In this document: in pieces, positions 8,470-18,683 of the stretch
Layout of the letters: every line of letters starts with the position of its first letter
Numbering within the stretch: the first letter of the stretch is position 1
DNA from: Thioalkalivibrio paradoxus ARh 1
GTDB taxonomy: Bacteria; Pseudomonadota; Gammaproteobacteria; Ectothiorhodospirales; Ectothiorhodospiraceae
DNA length: 64,000 nucleotides
Direction: 5' to 3'
NCBI RefSeq assembly: GCF_000227685.2
Contig: NZ_CP007029.1
Span: forward strand, 3,136,501-3,200,500
The notes under the pieces: model-generated
What the model saw: only the letters and a program-made list of their open reading frames with translations
Told to the model about the DNA's origin: nothing
Database searches by the model: none
Program-made: the position numbers and the translations under genes

Positions 8470-9851
8470 CTCCGCTGCAGCGCGAACTCGAACGGCTGCT
8501 TCCGGAGCAGGACCGGCTGCTCGATCCGGCCGACTGCTGGGCCTACGGCGCCGACAACTCGCGCCTGCATGCCCCGCCGGATGCGGTCGCGTTCGCCCGC
8601 GATTCCCGGGGCATCGTCGAACTGGTACAGCTGTGCCGGCGGCTGCGCGCGCCGCTGATCGTGCGCGGACGGGGGACCGGAACCACCGGCGCCGTCGTTC
8701 CACTGCAGGGCGGGCTGGTGCTGTCGACGGAACGCATGAACCGGATCGTCGAAGTCGACCCGGACAATCGCTGGCTGGTAGCCGAACCCGGGGCGACCAA
8801 CGCCGAGGTCCAGGAGGCAGCGGGCCGGCATGGATTCTTCTGGCCGCCCGACCCGACCAGCAGCGCCTATTGCACCGTCGGCGGCAACCTGGCCTACAAC
8901 TCGGCCGGTCCCCGCGCGGTCAAGTACGGAACACCGCGGGAGAACACGCTGGGCCTCGCCGCAGTCGCAGGCACCGGCGCTGCGCTGCGCACCGGCGTGT
9001 ACACGACCAAGGGCGTCGTCGGATACGACCTGACCCGGCTCTTGATCGGTTCCGAAGGGACGCTGGCGGTGATCACCGAGGCCAGCCTGCGCCTGACCCC
9101 GCTGCCCGAGACCCGGCGGCTGCTCCAGGCCGTGTATCGGGACATGCACGCAGCGGCTGCCGCCGTGGCGCGAATCATGGCGCAGCCGGTGACCCCCTGC
9201 GCGCTGGAGTTCATGGACGCAGCGGCGATCGACATGATCCGCGGCTATGCCGATAGCGAGCTTCCGGCCCAGGCTGGCGCCTTGCTGATGATCGAGGTCG
9301 ATGGCGCGGCCAGCCAGATCGACTTTGCTGCCCAGGCAGTCGGCTCCGCGGCACGCGGGGACGGCTGCCTGGGGGTCGAGGTCGCGACCAGCGACGCCGA
9401 CGCGGAGCGCCTTTGGCGCACCCGCAAGGCGCTGTCGCCGGCACTGCGCAACATCGCGCCGAAAAAAATCAACGAAGACGTGGTGGTGCCGGTGTCGCGC
9501 ATCCCCGAACTGATCGACGGCCTGGGGGAACTCGGTCGCCGCCACGGAATCCGGATCGTCAACTTCGGGCACGCGGGCAACGGCAACATCCATGTGAACC
9601 TGCTGGTGGATCCCGATGATCCGGTGCAGATGCAGGCCGCCGAACAGTGCCTGGACGAGGTCTTCGGCCTGGTGCTGCGCCTGCGTGGCACCTTGTCGGG
9701 AGAGCACGGCGTCGGGCTGGTCAAGCGCGAGTTCATCCGCCGGGAGCTCGACCCCGGGGCACTGGCGCTGATGCACGATCTGCGCAGGGTCTTCGACCCC
9801 GACGGAATCCTGAATCCGGGCAAGGCGCTGCCCGAACCCGGCGCTACTTGA
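8466..9851 (+). CDS. FAD-linked oxidase, GlcD / D-lactate dehydrogenase type
   Basis: Flavoprotein oxidoreductase of the VAO/PCMH family acting on a 2-hydroxyacid. The N-terminal FAD domain has VRGRGTGTTGAVVPLQGGLVLS and CTVGGNLAYNSAGPRAVKYG; the C-terminal FAD-oxidase domain has EDVVVPVSRIPEL, NFGHAGNGNIHVNLL and GTLSGEHGVGLVKREF. The 461-residue product uses the GTG at 8466, preceded by an excellent AGGAGG at about 8453-8458 and overlapping the yraN stop. No glcE, glcF or lactate permease lies nearby, so glycolate, D-lactate and other 2-hydroxyacids remain open as substrates. Confidence 0.88.
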   Translation: MTPLQRELERLLPEQDRLLDPADCWAYGADNSRLHAPPDAVAFARDSRGIVELVQLCRRLRAPLIVRGRGTGTTGAVVPLQGGLVLSTERMNRIVEVDPDNRWLVAEPGATNAEVQEAAGRHGFFWPPDPTSSAYCTVGGNLAYNSAGPRAVKYGTPRENTLGLAAVAGTGAALRTGVYTTKGVVGYDLTRLLIGSEGTLAVITEASLRLTPLPETRRLLQAVYRDMHAAAAAVARIMAQPVTPCALEFMDAAAIDMIRGYADSELPAQAGALLMIEVDGAASQIDFAAQAVGSAARGDGCLGVEVATSDADAERLWRTRKALSPALRNIAPKKINEDVVVPVSRIPELIDGLGELGRRHGIRIVNFGHAGNGNIHVNLLVDPDDPVQMQAAEQCLDEVFGLVLRLRGTLSGEHGVGLVKREFIRRELDPGALALMHDLRRVFDPDGILNPGKALPEPGAT

Positions 9852-10272
9852 CGACCTTCAGACTCGGCCCCTTTCTGGGCCGGGTCGACCCGGGCTTGCC
9901 GTCGGCGGCCTCTCCCGTCCCGGCATCGTCGGCGGATTCGGTTTGCGGCTGCAGGTCGGATCCGGGCTCGTTGCCGAACATCATCCCCTGCCCGTTCTCG
10001 CGCGCGAAGATCGCGAGCACGGACCCCATCGGCAGGTACACCTGCATGGGCCGACCCGCGAAACGCGCCGCGAAGGAAATGGCCTGATTGTCCAGTTCCA
10101 GCTTCTCGACCGCCGCCGGCCCGATATTCAGCGTGATCTTGCCCTCCTGCACGAACGCCTCCGGCACCGTCACGCCCGGCCAGGTGGCGTCGACCAGCAG
10201 GTGCGGGGTCATCTCATTGTCGATGATCCAGTCGAGCAGGGCGCGAACCAGATAGGGACGCGAGGGGGTCAT
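9844..10272 (-). CDS. sspB: SspB, ClpXP specificity-enhancing factor
   Basis: Adaptor that tethers ssrA-tagged proteins to ClpXP for degradation. The 142-residue protein has the folded N-terminal domain (YLVRALLDWIIDNEMTPHLL through FAARFAGRPMQVYLPMGSVLAIFARENGQGM), an acidic flexible linker and a short basic tail ending GPSLKVVK, which matches the ClpX-binding tail of the family. Its ATG overlaps the sspA stop as ATGA. The 3' end overlaps the convergent FAD oxidase gene by 8 bp. Confidence 0.95.
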   Translation of the reverse strand: MTPSRPYLVRALLDWIIDNEMTPHLLVDATWPGVTVPEAFVQEGKITLNIGPAAVEKLELDNQAISFAARFAGRPMQVYLPMGSVLAIFARENGQGMMFGNEPGSDLQPQTESADDAGTGEAADGKPGSTRPRKGPSLKVVK

Positions 10273-10895
10273 TCCCGGAGTTCCCGCTCGGCCTCGGTCA
10301 GGCTCGACTGAAACGAAGCGCGCTGGCAGACCCGGTCGGAATAGACCTGGATCGCCTTGGGCAGGCCATCGATCGCAATGCCCGCCCACGGCAGACGCCA
10401 CATCACCGGCGCGATCGCTGCATCGACGATACTGAACTCGTCGCTGAGGAAATACGGCTTCAATTCGAAGATCTCGGTGGTATTCATAAGACTCTCGCGT
10501 AGCACCTTCCGCGCCCGGGTCAGCGCCGCGCCACTGGACTGCGCGATCAGGTCCAGGCCCGCATACCAGTCGCGCTCCACCCGATACAGTGCCAGCCGTG
10601 CGGCCGCGCGCGACACCGGGTCGACCGGCATCAGCGGGGGATGGGGAAAGCGCTCGTCGAGATACTCGGTGATCACATGCGTCCCGTACAGCGCGAGATC
10701 CCGATCGACCAGCGTCGGCACCTCGTTGTAGGGATTCAGATCCGAGAGATCCTCGGGCAGGTCGTCCGGCGCCAGGTTGACCACATCGACCGCGATGTCC
10801 TTCTCGGCCAGAATGATGCGGATACGATGGCAGCGCACGCAGTTGTGCGCGGAAAAAAGAGTCATCACGGAACGTCTGTTGGCGACCAGCGCCAT
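10269..10895 (-). CDS. sspA: SspA, stringent starvation protein A
   Basis: RNA polymerase-associated regulator with a glutathione-transferase fold that supports stationary-phase and acid survival in enterobacteria. The 208 residues begin MALVANRRSVMTLFS, close to the E. coli N-terminus, and contain the thioredoxin-like N-domain with NEVPTLVDRDLALYGTHVI and a helical C-domain. A CVRC pair lies at the position equivalent to the GST active site. It forms a two-gene unit with sspB downstream of petABC, an order common in gammaproteobacteria. Confidence 0.95.
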   Translation of the reverse strand: MALVANRRSVMTLFSAHNCVRCHRIRIILAEKDIAVDVVNLAPDDLPEDLSDLNPYNEVPTLVDRDLALYGTHVITEYLDERFPHPPLMPVDPVSRAAARLALYRVERDWYAGLDLIAQSSGAALTRARKVLRESLMNTTEIFELKPYFLSDEFSIVDAAIAPVMWRLPWAGIAIDGLPKAIQVYSDRVCQRASFQSSLTEAERELRE

Positions 10896-10985
10896 GGCTT
10901 TCTCCCGGTCCCGCGAGTTGCGCGGGTCAATGCGGCAAACACCAGCGGATGCCGGGGCGACGGTTTCCCGCAGCCCCGCCGCTTT

Positions 10986-11726
10986 CTAGTGTACGTCTTT
11001 CCAGTATTCCTTTTTCAACAGGTAGGCGAGCCCCAGAAAGACCACCAGAAACAGCATCACGTACATGCCGATCCGCTGCCGTTCGAGTTGCATCGGTTCG
11101 GCCAGGTAGGAGAGGAAGGTCACCAAGTCACGGATCGCGCGGTCGTACTCTGGCCCGGTCATCATCCCGGCTTCCGCGACCTGCAGCCGCACCTGGCCGT
11201 CGCGGTTGACCTGCTTCTCCTGCCAGCCCTGCAGTTCCCACAGGGGATGCGGCATCGCGACGTTCTCGAACACCGCGTTGTTCACGCCCAGCGGCCGCGA
11301 CTCGTCCACGTAGAAGCTGCGCAGGAAACTGTACAGCCAGTCTTCGCCCCGCACCCGGGCGACCAGTGTCAGGTCGGGCGGCGCGATACCAAAGGCCTCT
11401 TCGCCGTAGGCGGCGCTCATCGCGTTGGTAATCAGCGATCCGGGCGCCACCAACTCGCCCTCCTCATCGGTGGCAAAGATCATCGACTGGATGAGCTGGT
11501 TTTCGGTCAGTCCGAGGTCGTCGCCAACACGGCTGTAGCGCATGTACTGCGCGGAGTGGCATCCCACACAGTAATTGAAGAAAAGTTGGGCGCCACGCTG
11601 CAGCGAGGCCTGGTTGGCCACGTCCACCTTCACTCGGTCCAGCGGCACCGAGGGACCGGCAGCCTGGAGGGATGCGGGGCCCAGCGCCAGCGCGGCCAGG
11701 GCCAGAACGGCAATCAGCGATTTCAT
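10986..11726 (-). CDS. petC: Cytochrome c1 of the bc1 complex
   Basis: Membrane-anchored c-type cytochrome that passes electrons from the Rieske protein to soluble cytochrome c. The 246 residues have a cleavable signal (to about residue 23, ending LQAAG), the heme-binding CVGCH near residue 53, a segment with VAMPHPLW that probably holds the axial methionine region, and a single C-terminal membrane helix (MYVMLFLVVFLGLAYLL). It overlaps petB by one base. Heme attachment takes place in the periplasm. Confidence 0.96.
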   Translation of the reverse strand: MKSLIAVLALAALALGPASLQAAGPSVPLDRVKVDVANQASLQRGAQLFFNYCVGCHSAQYMRYSRVGDDLGLTENQLIQSMIFATDEEGELVAPGSLITNAMSAAYGEEAFGIAPPDLTLVARVRGEDWLYSFLRSFYVDESRPLGVNNAVFENVAMPHPLWELQGWQEKQVNRDGQVRLQVAEAGMMTGPEYDRAIRDLVTFLSYLAEPMQLERQRIGMYVMLFLVVFLGLAYLLKKEYWKDVH

Positions 11727-13135
11727 CAGGCAGTCACCCTTTCCGGAACGGGACGGTCTCGACCCAGCTTGCGTGCGAACATGGGCACGATCATGGTGAC
11801 GAACAGGTAGGTCGTGGGCAGCAGCCAGGCAGTGAACAGCAGCTGCGCGTTGGCCGGGTCGAAGCGGGTGTAGTCGTACAGCGAATAGATCCCGACCAAG
11901 ACCACGAAGGACAGCAGACTGAAGACCGCCGACCGCTCGCGGCTATGGAACCAGAGCAGCCAGAAGAACAGGAAGTACATCACGCCGAAACGCAACGTCA
12001 GTTCACCGTACAGCGTGGTCACCTGCTGCAGACCGAGGTAGCCGAGCACCACGAAGGTCACCACGAACACGGCAAGGTTCAGCTTGTGCGCGAACGAGCG
12101 GTAACGAACGGACTTCACCGGGTTGCGGTCGATCCAGGGCACGAAGAACAGGATCGTGACCGCAGCCCCCATTGCAACCACACCCAGGAACGGGTCCGGC
12201 ACCGCGCGCAGGATCGAGTAGAACGAGGTGAAGTACCAGACCGGTGGAATCAGGTCGGGCGTGACCAGCGGATCGGCCGGAATCATGTTCGCGGGTTTCA
12301 GGAACAGCCCGCCCATTTCCGGCGCGAAGAACACGACCGCGAAGAAGGCGATCAGGAATACGCCGACACCGACCAGATCCTTCACCGTGTAGTACGGGTG
12401 GAACGGGATGCCGTCGCGGGGAACGCCGTTCTCGTCCTTGTTGGCCTTGATCTCGACGCCGTCGGGGTTGTTCGAGCCGACCTCGTGCAGCGCGATCACG
12501 TGCGCGACGATCAGCAGCAGCAGCACCAGCGGCAGCGCGATCACATGCAGCGCGAAGAAACGATTCAGCGTCGCGTCGGAGAGCAGGAAGTCGCCGCGGA
12601 TCCAGGTCACGAGTTCGGGACCGATGTAGGGGATGGTCGCGAACAGGTTCACGATGACCTGTGCGCCCCAGTAGGACATCTGGCCCCAGGGCAGCAGGTA
12701 GCCGGCGAAGGCCTCGGCCATCAGCACGATGTAGATCAGCACGCCGAAGATCCAGATCAGTTCCCGCGGCTTCTTGTAGGATCCGTAGAGCAACGCGCGG
12801 AACATGTGCAGATACACGACGACAAAGAAGAACGATGCGCCGGTGGAGTGCATGTAGCGGATCAGCCAGCCCCACTCGACGTCACGCATGATGTACTCGA
12901 CCGACGCGAACGCGAGTTCGGCGTCGGGCTTGAAGAACATCGTCAGAAAAATGCCGGTGACGATCTGGATCACCAGCACGAGCAGCGCGAGCGAACCGAA
13001 GTAATACCAGAAGTTGAAGTTCTTCGGCGCGTAGTAGCGCGCGAGGTGATCGTTCCAGAGTTGCGACAGCGGGAAGCGGGCGTCGACCCAGCCCAGCAGC
13101 CCGCCCTGGATCTTGTCAGCGGAATTCCCGGCCAT
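11726..13135 (-). CDS. petB: Cytochrome b of the bc1 complex (Qo motif PVWY)
   Basis: Integral membrane subunit carrying both b hemes and the two quinone sites of ubiquinol-cytochrome c reductase. The 469-residue sequence has the HSTGASFFFVVVYLHMFR helix with heme-ligand histidines, the matching FFALHVIALPLVLLLLIVAHVIALHE helix, and the helices of the C-terminal half. The Qo-site motif usually read as PEWY is PVWY here (P298-V299-W300-Y301), so the proton-accepting glutamate is replaced by valine. One-base overlaps with petA and petC indicate translational coupling. Confidence 0.96.
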   Translation of the reverse strand: MAGNSADKIQGGLLGWVDARFPLSQLWNDHLARYYAPKNFNFWYYFGSLALLVLVIQIVTGIFLTMFFKPDAELAFASVEYIMRDVEWGWLIRYMHSTGASFFFVVVYLHMFRALLYGSYKKPRELIWIFGVLIYIVLMAEAFAGYLLPWGQMSYWGAQVIVNLFATIPYIGPELVTWIRGDFLLSDATLNRFFALHVIALPLVLLLLIVAHVIALHEVGSNNPDGVEIKANKDENGVPRDGIPFHPYYTVKDLVGVGVFLIAFFAVVFFAPEMGGLFLKPANMIPADPLVTPDLIPPVWYFTSFYSILRAVPDPFLGVVAMGAAVTILFFVPWIDRNPVKSVRYRSFAHKLNLAVFVVTFVVLGYLGLQQVTTLYGELTLRFGVMYFLFFWLLWFHSRERSAVFSLLSFVVLVGIYSLYDYTRFDPANAQLLFTAWLLPTTYLFVTMIVPMFARKLGRDRPVPERVTA

Positions 13136-13737
13136 TATGCGGCGCCTCCTTCGGCATGCTCACCCACGAGGATCACGTCATCGCTGAGATAACGGTGCGG
13201 AGGCACTTCCAGGTTCAGCGCAGCAGGCATGTTGCGGTACACGCGGCCCGCCATGTCGAAGCGGGAACCGTGGCAGCCGCAGAACCAGCCGCCCGGCCAG
13301 TCGCTGCCCAGTTCGGCGGCGCCGATCTCCGGACGAAACGCGGGCGAGCACCCCAGATGGGTGCACAGGCCGATCAGCACCAGGATCTCCGGCTTGATCG
13401 AGCGGTGCGGGTTCTGGGCATATTCGGGCTGCTGGGCCTCGACTTCGGATTCGGGATCGCGCAACCGGTCATGGATCTGCGGCAGCAACTCGAGCATCTC
13501 CGGGGTGCGCCGGACCACCCATACGGGCCGACCGCGCCAGGCCACGCTGATGCGCTGCCCCGGCTCGATCTGCGTGACATTGACCTCTACCGGTGCGCCA
13601 GCCGCCTGAGCACGCGCGCTCGGCTGCAAGGAAGCGACGAAGGGAACGGCCAGCGCCGCCACCCCCGCACCGCCGACCACCGTGGTCGCCGCCACCAGAA
13701 ACCGGCGCCGCCTTCGGTCCACGCCTTGGTCTGCCAT
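13135..13737 (-). CDS. petA: Rieske iron-sulfur protein of the bc1 complex
   Basis: Takes electrons from ubiquinol at the Qo site through a 2Fe-2S cluster. The 200-residue protein has a twin-arginine-type N-terminus (DRRRRRFLVAATTVV) that also serves as the membrane anchor, and the cluster motifs CTHLGCSP and CGCHGSRFD. The ATG at 13735-13737 is preceded by GGAGATAG and gives the standard start; longer upstream starts lack support. It is first in the petABC operon, the usual proteobacterial order. Confidence 0.97.
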   Translation of the reverse strand: MADQGVDRRRRRFLVAATTVVGGAGVAALAVPFVASLQPSARAQAAGAPVEVNVTQIEPGQRISVAWRGRPVWVVRRTPEMLELLPQIHDRLRDPESEVEAQQPEYAQNPHRSIKPEILVLIGLCTHLGCSPAFRPEIGAAELGSDWPGGWFCGCHGSRFDMAGRVYRNMPAALNLEVPPHRYLSDDVILVGEHAEGGAA

Positions 13738-13857
13738 CTTGCTATCTCCAGCTGAGGTTTCGGATGCGTTCGCGATGCCCGGACCGCCACGCGCCGGGGC
13801 CACCCGGCATTGGCCGCACAGGGGATCGCGGGCCCGTTCGGGGCCGATAAAATCCGA

Positions 13858-13887
13858 TAGAATTCACTAACACGCTAATGGGGTCAA
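13858..13887 (-). promoter_or_regulatory. Possible promoter of petABC(sspAB)
   Basis: The minus strand reads TTGACC (13887-13882), an 18-bp spacer, then ATTCTA (13863-13858), about 120 bp before the petA start. The surrounding sequence is locally AT-rich compared with the neighbouring genes. The -10 match is weak, so the call is tentative. The rest of 13738-14001 shows no gene. Confidence 0.45.
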
Positions 13888-14001
13888 GCCGCCTGCCGGC
13901 AACGCGCGCGCTGCGCCGCGCCGACAAAGGCCCTGCGCAAAAATCACCGACGGGCAACAAGCCATTGTTCCTGGGCAGGATCCCGACCTTCGCGGGAGGC
14001 G

Positions 14002-14760
14002 CTAGACGGGATTCGGCAGGTCGACGAACCGGTGCTCGACACCGAAGCGCTCGGCGCACCAATCGCCCAGCGCTTGCGCCCCGTACCGCTCGGTCGCGTG
14101 GTGCCCGGCAGCGAAATAGTGGATGCCAAGCTCGCGGGCCTCGTGCGTGGTCTGCTCGGAGATCTCGCCGCTGACATACGCATCGGCCCCGGCTGCGGCC
14201 GCGTCGGCGAGCAAGGACTGCGCCGCGCCAGTGCACCAGGCCACACGCCGCACCAGGTCCGCACCGCTGTCGATCCACAGCGGCGCGCGCCCGAGCGCGG
14301 ACTCGATTCGGGCCGCGAACTCCCGGGCCGGGAGCGGCTCGGGCAGATGCCCCACCGACCCGACCCCGTCCGCACGCAGCACGTCTTTGGTCTCGAGCCC
14401 GAGCCGCAGCGCCAGCTGCGCGTTGTTCCCGAGGCGCGGGTGCGCGTCCAGCGGCAGGTGATAGGCCACCAGGTTGATCTCGTGCCGCAGCAGGGCCTGC
14501 AGGCGGCGGCGCTTCATTCCGGTCACCGGCTGCGGTTCGCCCCGCCAGAAGTACCCATGGTGCACCAGCAGCAGGTCCGCCTCGAGCGCGACCGCGGCCT
14601 CGATCAGGGCCAGGGAAGCCGTAACCCCGCTGACGATCCGCCGGATCTCGGCCCGCCCCTCGACCTGGAGTCCGTTCGGGCAGTAATCCTGGAAACGCTG
14701 CGGTTCCAGTTCCACGTCCAGCGCCCGCAACAGGGCATCGCGATCGACACAGTCGGGCAT
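14002..14760 (-). CDS. Nif3-family (DUF34/YbgI) dinuclear metal protein
   Basis: Conserved protein of uncertain function with a toroidal hexamer fold and a two-metal site in solved homologues; often mislabelled GTP cyclohydrolase I type 2. The 252 residues contain the metal-ligand motif LLVHHGYFWRG near residue 65, a second AYHLPLDAHPRLGNNAQLALRLGL block, and the C-terminal GIHYFAAGHHATERYG with a further histidine and glutamate. It lies divergent from degS and upstream of petABC, as in many gammaproteobacteria. No pathway can be assigned from context. Confidence 0.9.
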   Translation of the reverse strand: MPDCVDRDALLRALDVELEPQRFQDYCPNGLQVEGRAEIRRIVSGVTASLALIEAAVALEADLLLVHHGYFWRGEPQPVTGMKRRRLQALLRHEINLVAYHLPLDAHPRLGNNAQLALRLGLETKDVLRADGVGSVGHLPEPLPAREFAARIESALGRAPLWIDSGADLVRRVAWCTGAAQSLLADAAAAGADAYVSGEISEQTTHEARELGIHYFAAGHHATERYGAQALGDWCAERFGVEHRFVDLPNPV

Positions 14761-14825
14761 GCTGAGCCCCTCCGGAATTCACGGGCCGAGCGCATTGGCA
14801 CGCCCAAGGGTGGAATCGGCAATGG

Positions 14826-14831
14826 TATAGT
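14826..14831 (+). promoter_or_regulatory. TATAGT -10-like element next to the degS start
   Basis: A near-consensus TATAGT, preceded by TGG, ends 6 bp before the degS ATG at 14838. If used, transcription would begin at or one base from the start codon, giving an almost leaderless mRNA. No good -35 sits at the right distance. The element could be chance. Confidence 0.35.
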
Positions 14832-14837
14832 GATGCA

Positions 14838-15959
<1,122 letters not shown>

Positions 15960-15990
15960 GCCGCGTCCAGCCAATGGCGCCCGGGCGCAA

Positions 15991-16191
15991 CTAACTTCCA
16001 TGGCCTATATGGCCACCCCCGATGATGAAAGAGGCGTAGGGCGGAAAAGGCCGAAGGCCGTCATCCGCCAACCGGCGCCCGGGGTTGCCGCAGGCACCGG
16101 GGAGGCGCGAACGCCGAGCGGCGGATGACGCTGCGCTCTTCCGCCCTACGGGTCGCCCGGGACACGAGACAGGCCGTGACTTTCACGCTAA
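15991..16191. repeat. REP/BIME-type repeat, copy A
   Basis: A ~200-bp element shared with 30135-30338 (opposite orientation) and 62216-62415. The core is two inverted REP units, each starting with GTAG and folding as GGCGGA...TCCGCC, with short inner hairpins (GGCCGAAGGCC and the GCTGCGC arm). Outside the core are conserved flanks: CCCCCGATGATGAAAGAGG on one side and ACACGAGACAGGCCGTGAC on the other. The right end CGCTAA supplies the TAG stop of hisC (16188-16190). It lies between convergent degS and hisC, where it may also end transcription. GTAG-headed REPs are known to be mobilised by RAYT transposases; none is present here. Confidence 0.85.
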
Positions 16192-17273
16192 CCCGCGGCG
16201 TCCAGCGCCTGCTCCAGCGCAGCCAGAAAGGCCCGGTTCTGTTCCGGCGTGCCGACTGTGACCCGCAGGTGATCGCGAAGCACCCCGCCCGAGGCGCCGA
16301 CGTTCTTGATCAGGATGCCGGACGCGCGCAGTGCGTTGAAGACCCCTTGGCCGCGCCCCGCCCCGACCTGGAACAGGATGAAGTTGGCGTCGCTCGGAAT
16401 CACGCGGAGCACCCCGGGCAGCGCATCCAGCGCCCGCGATACCACGCCGCGCTGTTCCCTGAGCACGGCTGCCTGCGCATCGAGCACCGAGCCATGCGCC
16501 AGCGCAAACAACGCGGAGCGCTGGGTCAGGGAATTGATGTTGTACGGCAGCCGTAGCCGATCCAGCGCGTCGATCCACTCCGGCGCCGCCGCCAGATACC
16601 CCAGCCGCAGCCCAGCCAGCCCCAATTTGGACAGCGTGCGCATCACCATCAGTCCCGCGGGGGCGCCCGCCCGGGGCAGGAAGGTGTGGCTGGCGAAGGG
16701 TGCATAGGCCTCGTCGATTACCGTGACGCCCGGGTTCGCGAGCGCCACGGCGTCGACCAGATCCGGATCGTATTGCCGGCCGGTCGGATTGTTCGGACAG
16801 GCCAGGAACACCAGGGCCGGGCGGTGCACCTCGACGGCGTTCAGCAGCGCCGGCCCGTCGAGGTCGAAATCGGACGTCAGCGGCACACCGACGAAGGGCA
16901 CCCCGGCCGCGCGCGCCAGCACCTCGTACATCACGAAGGTCGGCACCGGCGCCAGCACCGGCCGCCCGCTGCCCTGGACCGCGGCGATCAGGATCTGGAT
17001 CAGCTCGTCGGAACCGTTTCCGAGCAGGCAGCCCGCGGTATCCGGAACGCCGTGCGCGCCCCGGATCGCCGCCACGACCGCTCGGCCGCCGGCATCGGGG
17101 TAGCGGTTGAGCTCCACCCCGCGCAGTGCCTCGAGCCAGGCCGTTTCGAGTTCGCCGGGCCAGGCGTAGGGGTTCTCCATCGCATCCAGCTTGACCAGCC
17201 CGGTCGCATCGGCAACGGCATAGGCCGGCTGCACGAGCACCTCCGGCCGCATCAGGTCGGCGGGCAGCGTCAT
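16188..17273 (-). CDS. hisC: HisC, histidinol-phosphate aminotransferase
   Basis: PLP-dependent class I/II aminotransferase of histidine biosynthesis that converts imidazole-acetol phosphate to histidinol phosphate using glutamate. The 361-residue protein has the ENPYAWPGE start region, GNGSDELIQ, the FLACPNNPTGRQ loop, TVIDEAYAPF, and the cofactor lysine in TLSKLGLAGLRLGYL. It follows hisD by 30 bp. Its stop codon lies inside the terminal sequence of repeat copy A, yet the C-terminus looks normal in length. Confidence 0.95.
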   Translation of the reverse strand: MTLPADLMRPEVLVQPAYAVADATGLVKLDAMENPYAWPGELETAWLEALRGVELNRYPDAGGRAVVAAIRGAHGVPDTAGCLLGNGSDELIQILIAAVQGSGRPVLAPVPTFVMYEVLARAAGVPFVGVPLTSDFDLDGPALLNAVEVHRPALVFLACPNNPTGRQYDPDLVDAVALANPGVTVIDEAYAPFASHTFLPRAGAPAGLMVMRTLSKLGLAGLRLGYLAAAPEWIDALDRLRLPYNINSLTQRSALFALAHGSVLDAQAAVLREQRGVVSRALDALPGVLRVIPSDANFILFQVGAGRGQGVFNALRASGILIKNVGASGGVLRDHLRVTVGTPEQNRAFLAALEQALDAAG

Positions 17274-17303
17274 GCCGACTGCCGCCGGACGACTACGCCG
17301 AGG

Positions 17304-18605
17304 CTACTCACCGCGCATCTCCGCGGAGCGCGCGTGGGCCACCAGCCCTTCCCCACGTGCCAGCACCGACGCGGTGCGCGCAAGCGCGGCCGCCCCCTCG
17401 GGCGAGCAGGCGATGATGCTGGAACGCTTCTGGAAATCATAAACGCCGAGCGGCGACGAGAAGCGCGCGGTCCGCGACGTCGGCAGCACATGGTTGGGCC
17501 CGGCGCAGTAATCCCCCACCGCCTCGGAGGTGTATCGCCCCATGAAGATGGCGCCGGCATGGCGCAGGCCGGCGTCGAGCAGCGCCTGCGGCTCGGCCAC
17601 CGACAGTTCCAGGTGCTCCGGGGCAATATGGTTGGCGACGCGGACCGCCTCGTCCAGATCGTGCACGCGGATCAGCGCCCCGCGCCGGTCCAGGCTGGTC
17701 CGGATGATCTCCGCACGCGGCATTTCTTCCAGCAGGCGTTCCATCGCCTGCTGCACGCGGTCCAGGAACGCGGAATCGGGCGACACCAGAATCGCCTGCG
17801 CCTGCTCGTCGTGTTCGGCCTGCGAGAACAGGTCGGCAGCAATCCAGTCCGGATCGGTCTGGCCATCGCAGACCACCAGGATCTCGGACGGCCCGGCGAT
17901 CATGTCGATGCCAACGGTGCCGAAGACCTCGCGCTTGGCGGCGGCCACGTAGATGTTGCCCGGACCGACGATCTTGTCCACCGCGGGAATCGTCGCGGTG
18001 CCGTGGGCCAGCGCCGCAACGGCCTGCGCACCGCCGATCGTGAACACCCGATCGACGCCGGCCACCGCAGCCGCCGCCAGCACCAGCTCGTTCAGCTCGC
18101 CGCCCGGGGCGGGCACCACCATCACCAGCAGCCGAACGCCGGCGACCTTGGCGGGGATCGCGTTCATCAGCACCGACGACGGATAGGCCGCCTTGCCGCC
18201 GGGAACATACAGGCCCACCGAGTCCAGCGGCGTGACGCGCTGGCCGAGCACGGTACCGTCGGGATCCTCGATCTGCCAATCCTGCAGCCGCTGGCGTTCC
18301 GCGTAGCGGCGGATGCGCCCCGCGGCGGTCTGCAGCGCGTCGCGCTGCGCCGCCGGCAGGCCGTCCAGCGCCGCCTGCAGGCGTGCGGCCGGAACTTCCA
18401 GTTCCGACGGTTGCGCCACCGTCAGCCGGTCGAAGCGCGCGGTATAGCGCAGCAGCGCCGCATCCCCCTCGCTGCGCACGGCCGCGAGAATCTCGTCGAC
18501 GATCGCGCGCACGTCGTGATCGGCGACCGACTCCCAGGCCAGCAGCCGGTCGAGTTCGTCCCAGAACGTGGTGTACCGGCTGTCGAGTCGCTGAATCTCA
18601 GGCAT
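17304..18605 (-). CDS. hisD: HisD, histidinol dehydrogenase
   Basis: NAD- and zinc-dependent enzyme that oxidises histidinol to histidine in the last two steps of the pathway. The 433 residues show [33 protein letters not shown], the family signature around [12 protein letters not shown] with [11 protein letters not shown] (zinc and catalytic residues), and [10 protein letters not shown]. Length agrees with the family. It lies between the DAHP synthase gene and hisC, separated from the former by 78 bp. Confidence 0.97.
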   Translation of the reverse strand: MPEIQRLDSRYTTFWDELDRLLAWESVADHDVRAIVDEILAAVRSEGDAALLRYTARFDRLTVAQPSELEVPAARLQAALDGLPAAQRDALQTAAGRIRRYAERQRLQDWQIEDPDGTVLGQRVTPLDSVGLYVPGGKAAYPSSVLMNAIPAKVAGVRLLVMVVPAPGGELNELVLAAAAVAGVDRVFTIGGAQAVAALAHGTATIPAVDKIVGPGNIYVAAAKREVFGTVGIDMIAGPSEILVVCDGQTDPDWIAADLFSQAEHDEQAQAILVSPDSAFLDRVQQAMERLLEEMPRAEIIRTSLDRRGALIRVHDLDEAVRVANHIAPEHLELSVAEPQALLDAGLRHAGAIFMGRYTSEAVGDYCAGPNHVLPTSRTARFSSPLGVYDFQKRSSIIACSPEGAAALARTASVLARGEGLVAHARSAEMRGE

Positions 18606-18683
18606 CGGTGATGGCTCCCCGGTGATGGCTATCTGGTAATGACACCCCGCACGATGCGCCGCCCGGCCCGAGCAACGCGCGGG

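Noticed and set aside
8113-9851. YraN plus FAD oxidase as a defence pair because of the nuclease fold
   Set aside because: YraN is a near-universal core gene with lpoA and the oxidase shows no toxin or effector features.
16183-16196. Repeat termini (GTTAG/CTAAC) as integron attC core sites
   Set aside because: They do not fit the GTTRRRY core, there is no integrase and neighbours are not cassettes.
16125-16556. Frames starting with the same ~24 residues near copies A and B of the repeat (also 29197-30201, minus)
   Set aside because: The shared peptide is simply translation of the repeat flank; downstream residues are antisense to hisC and lptB.
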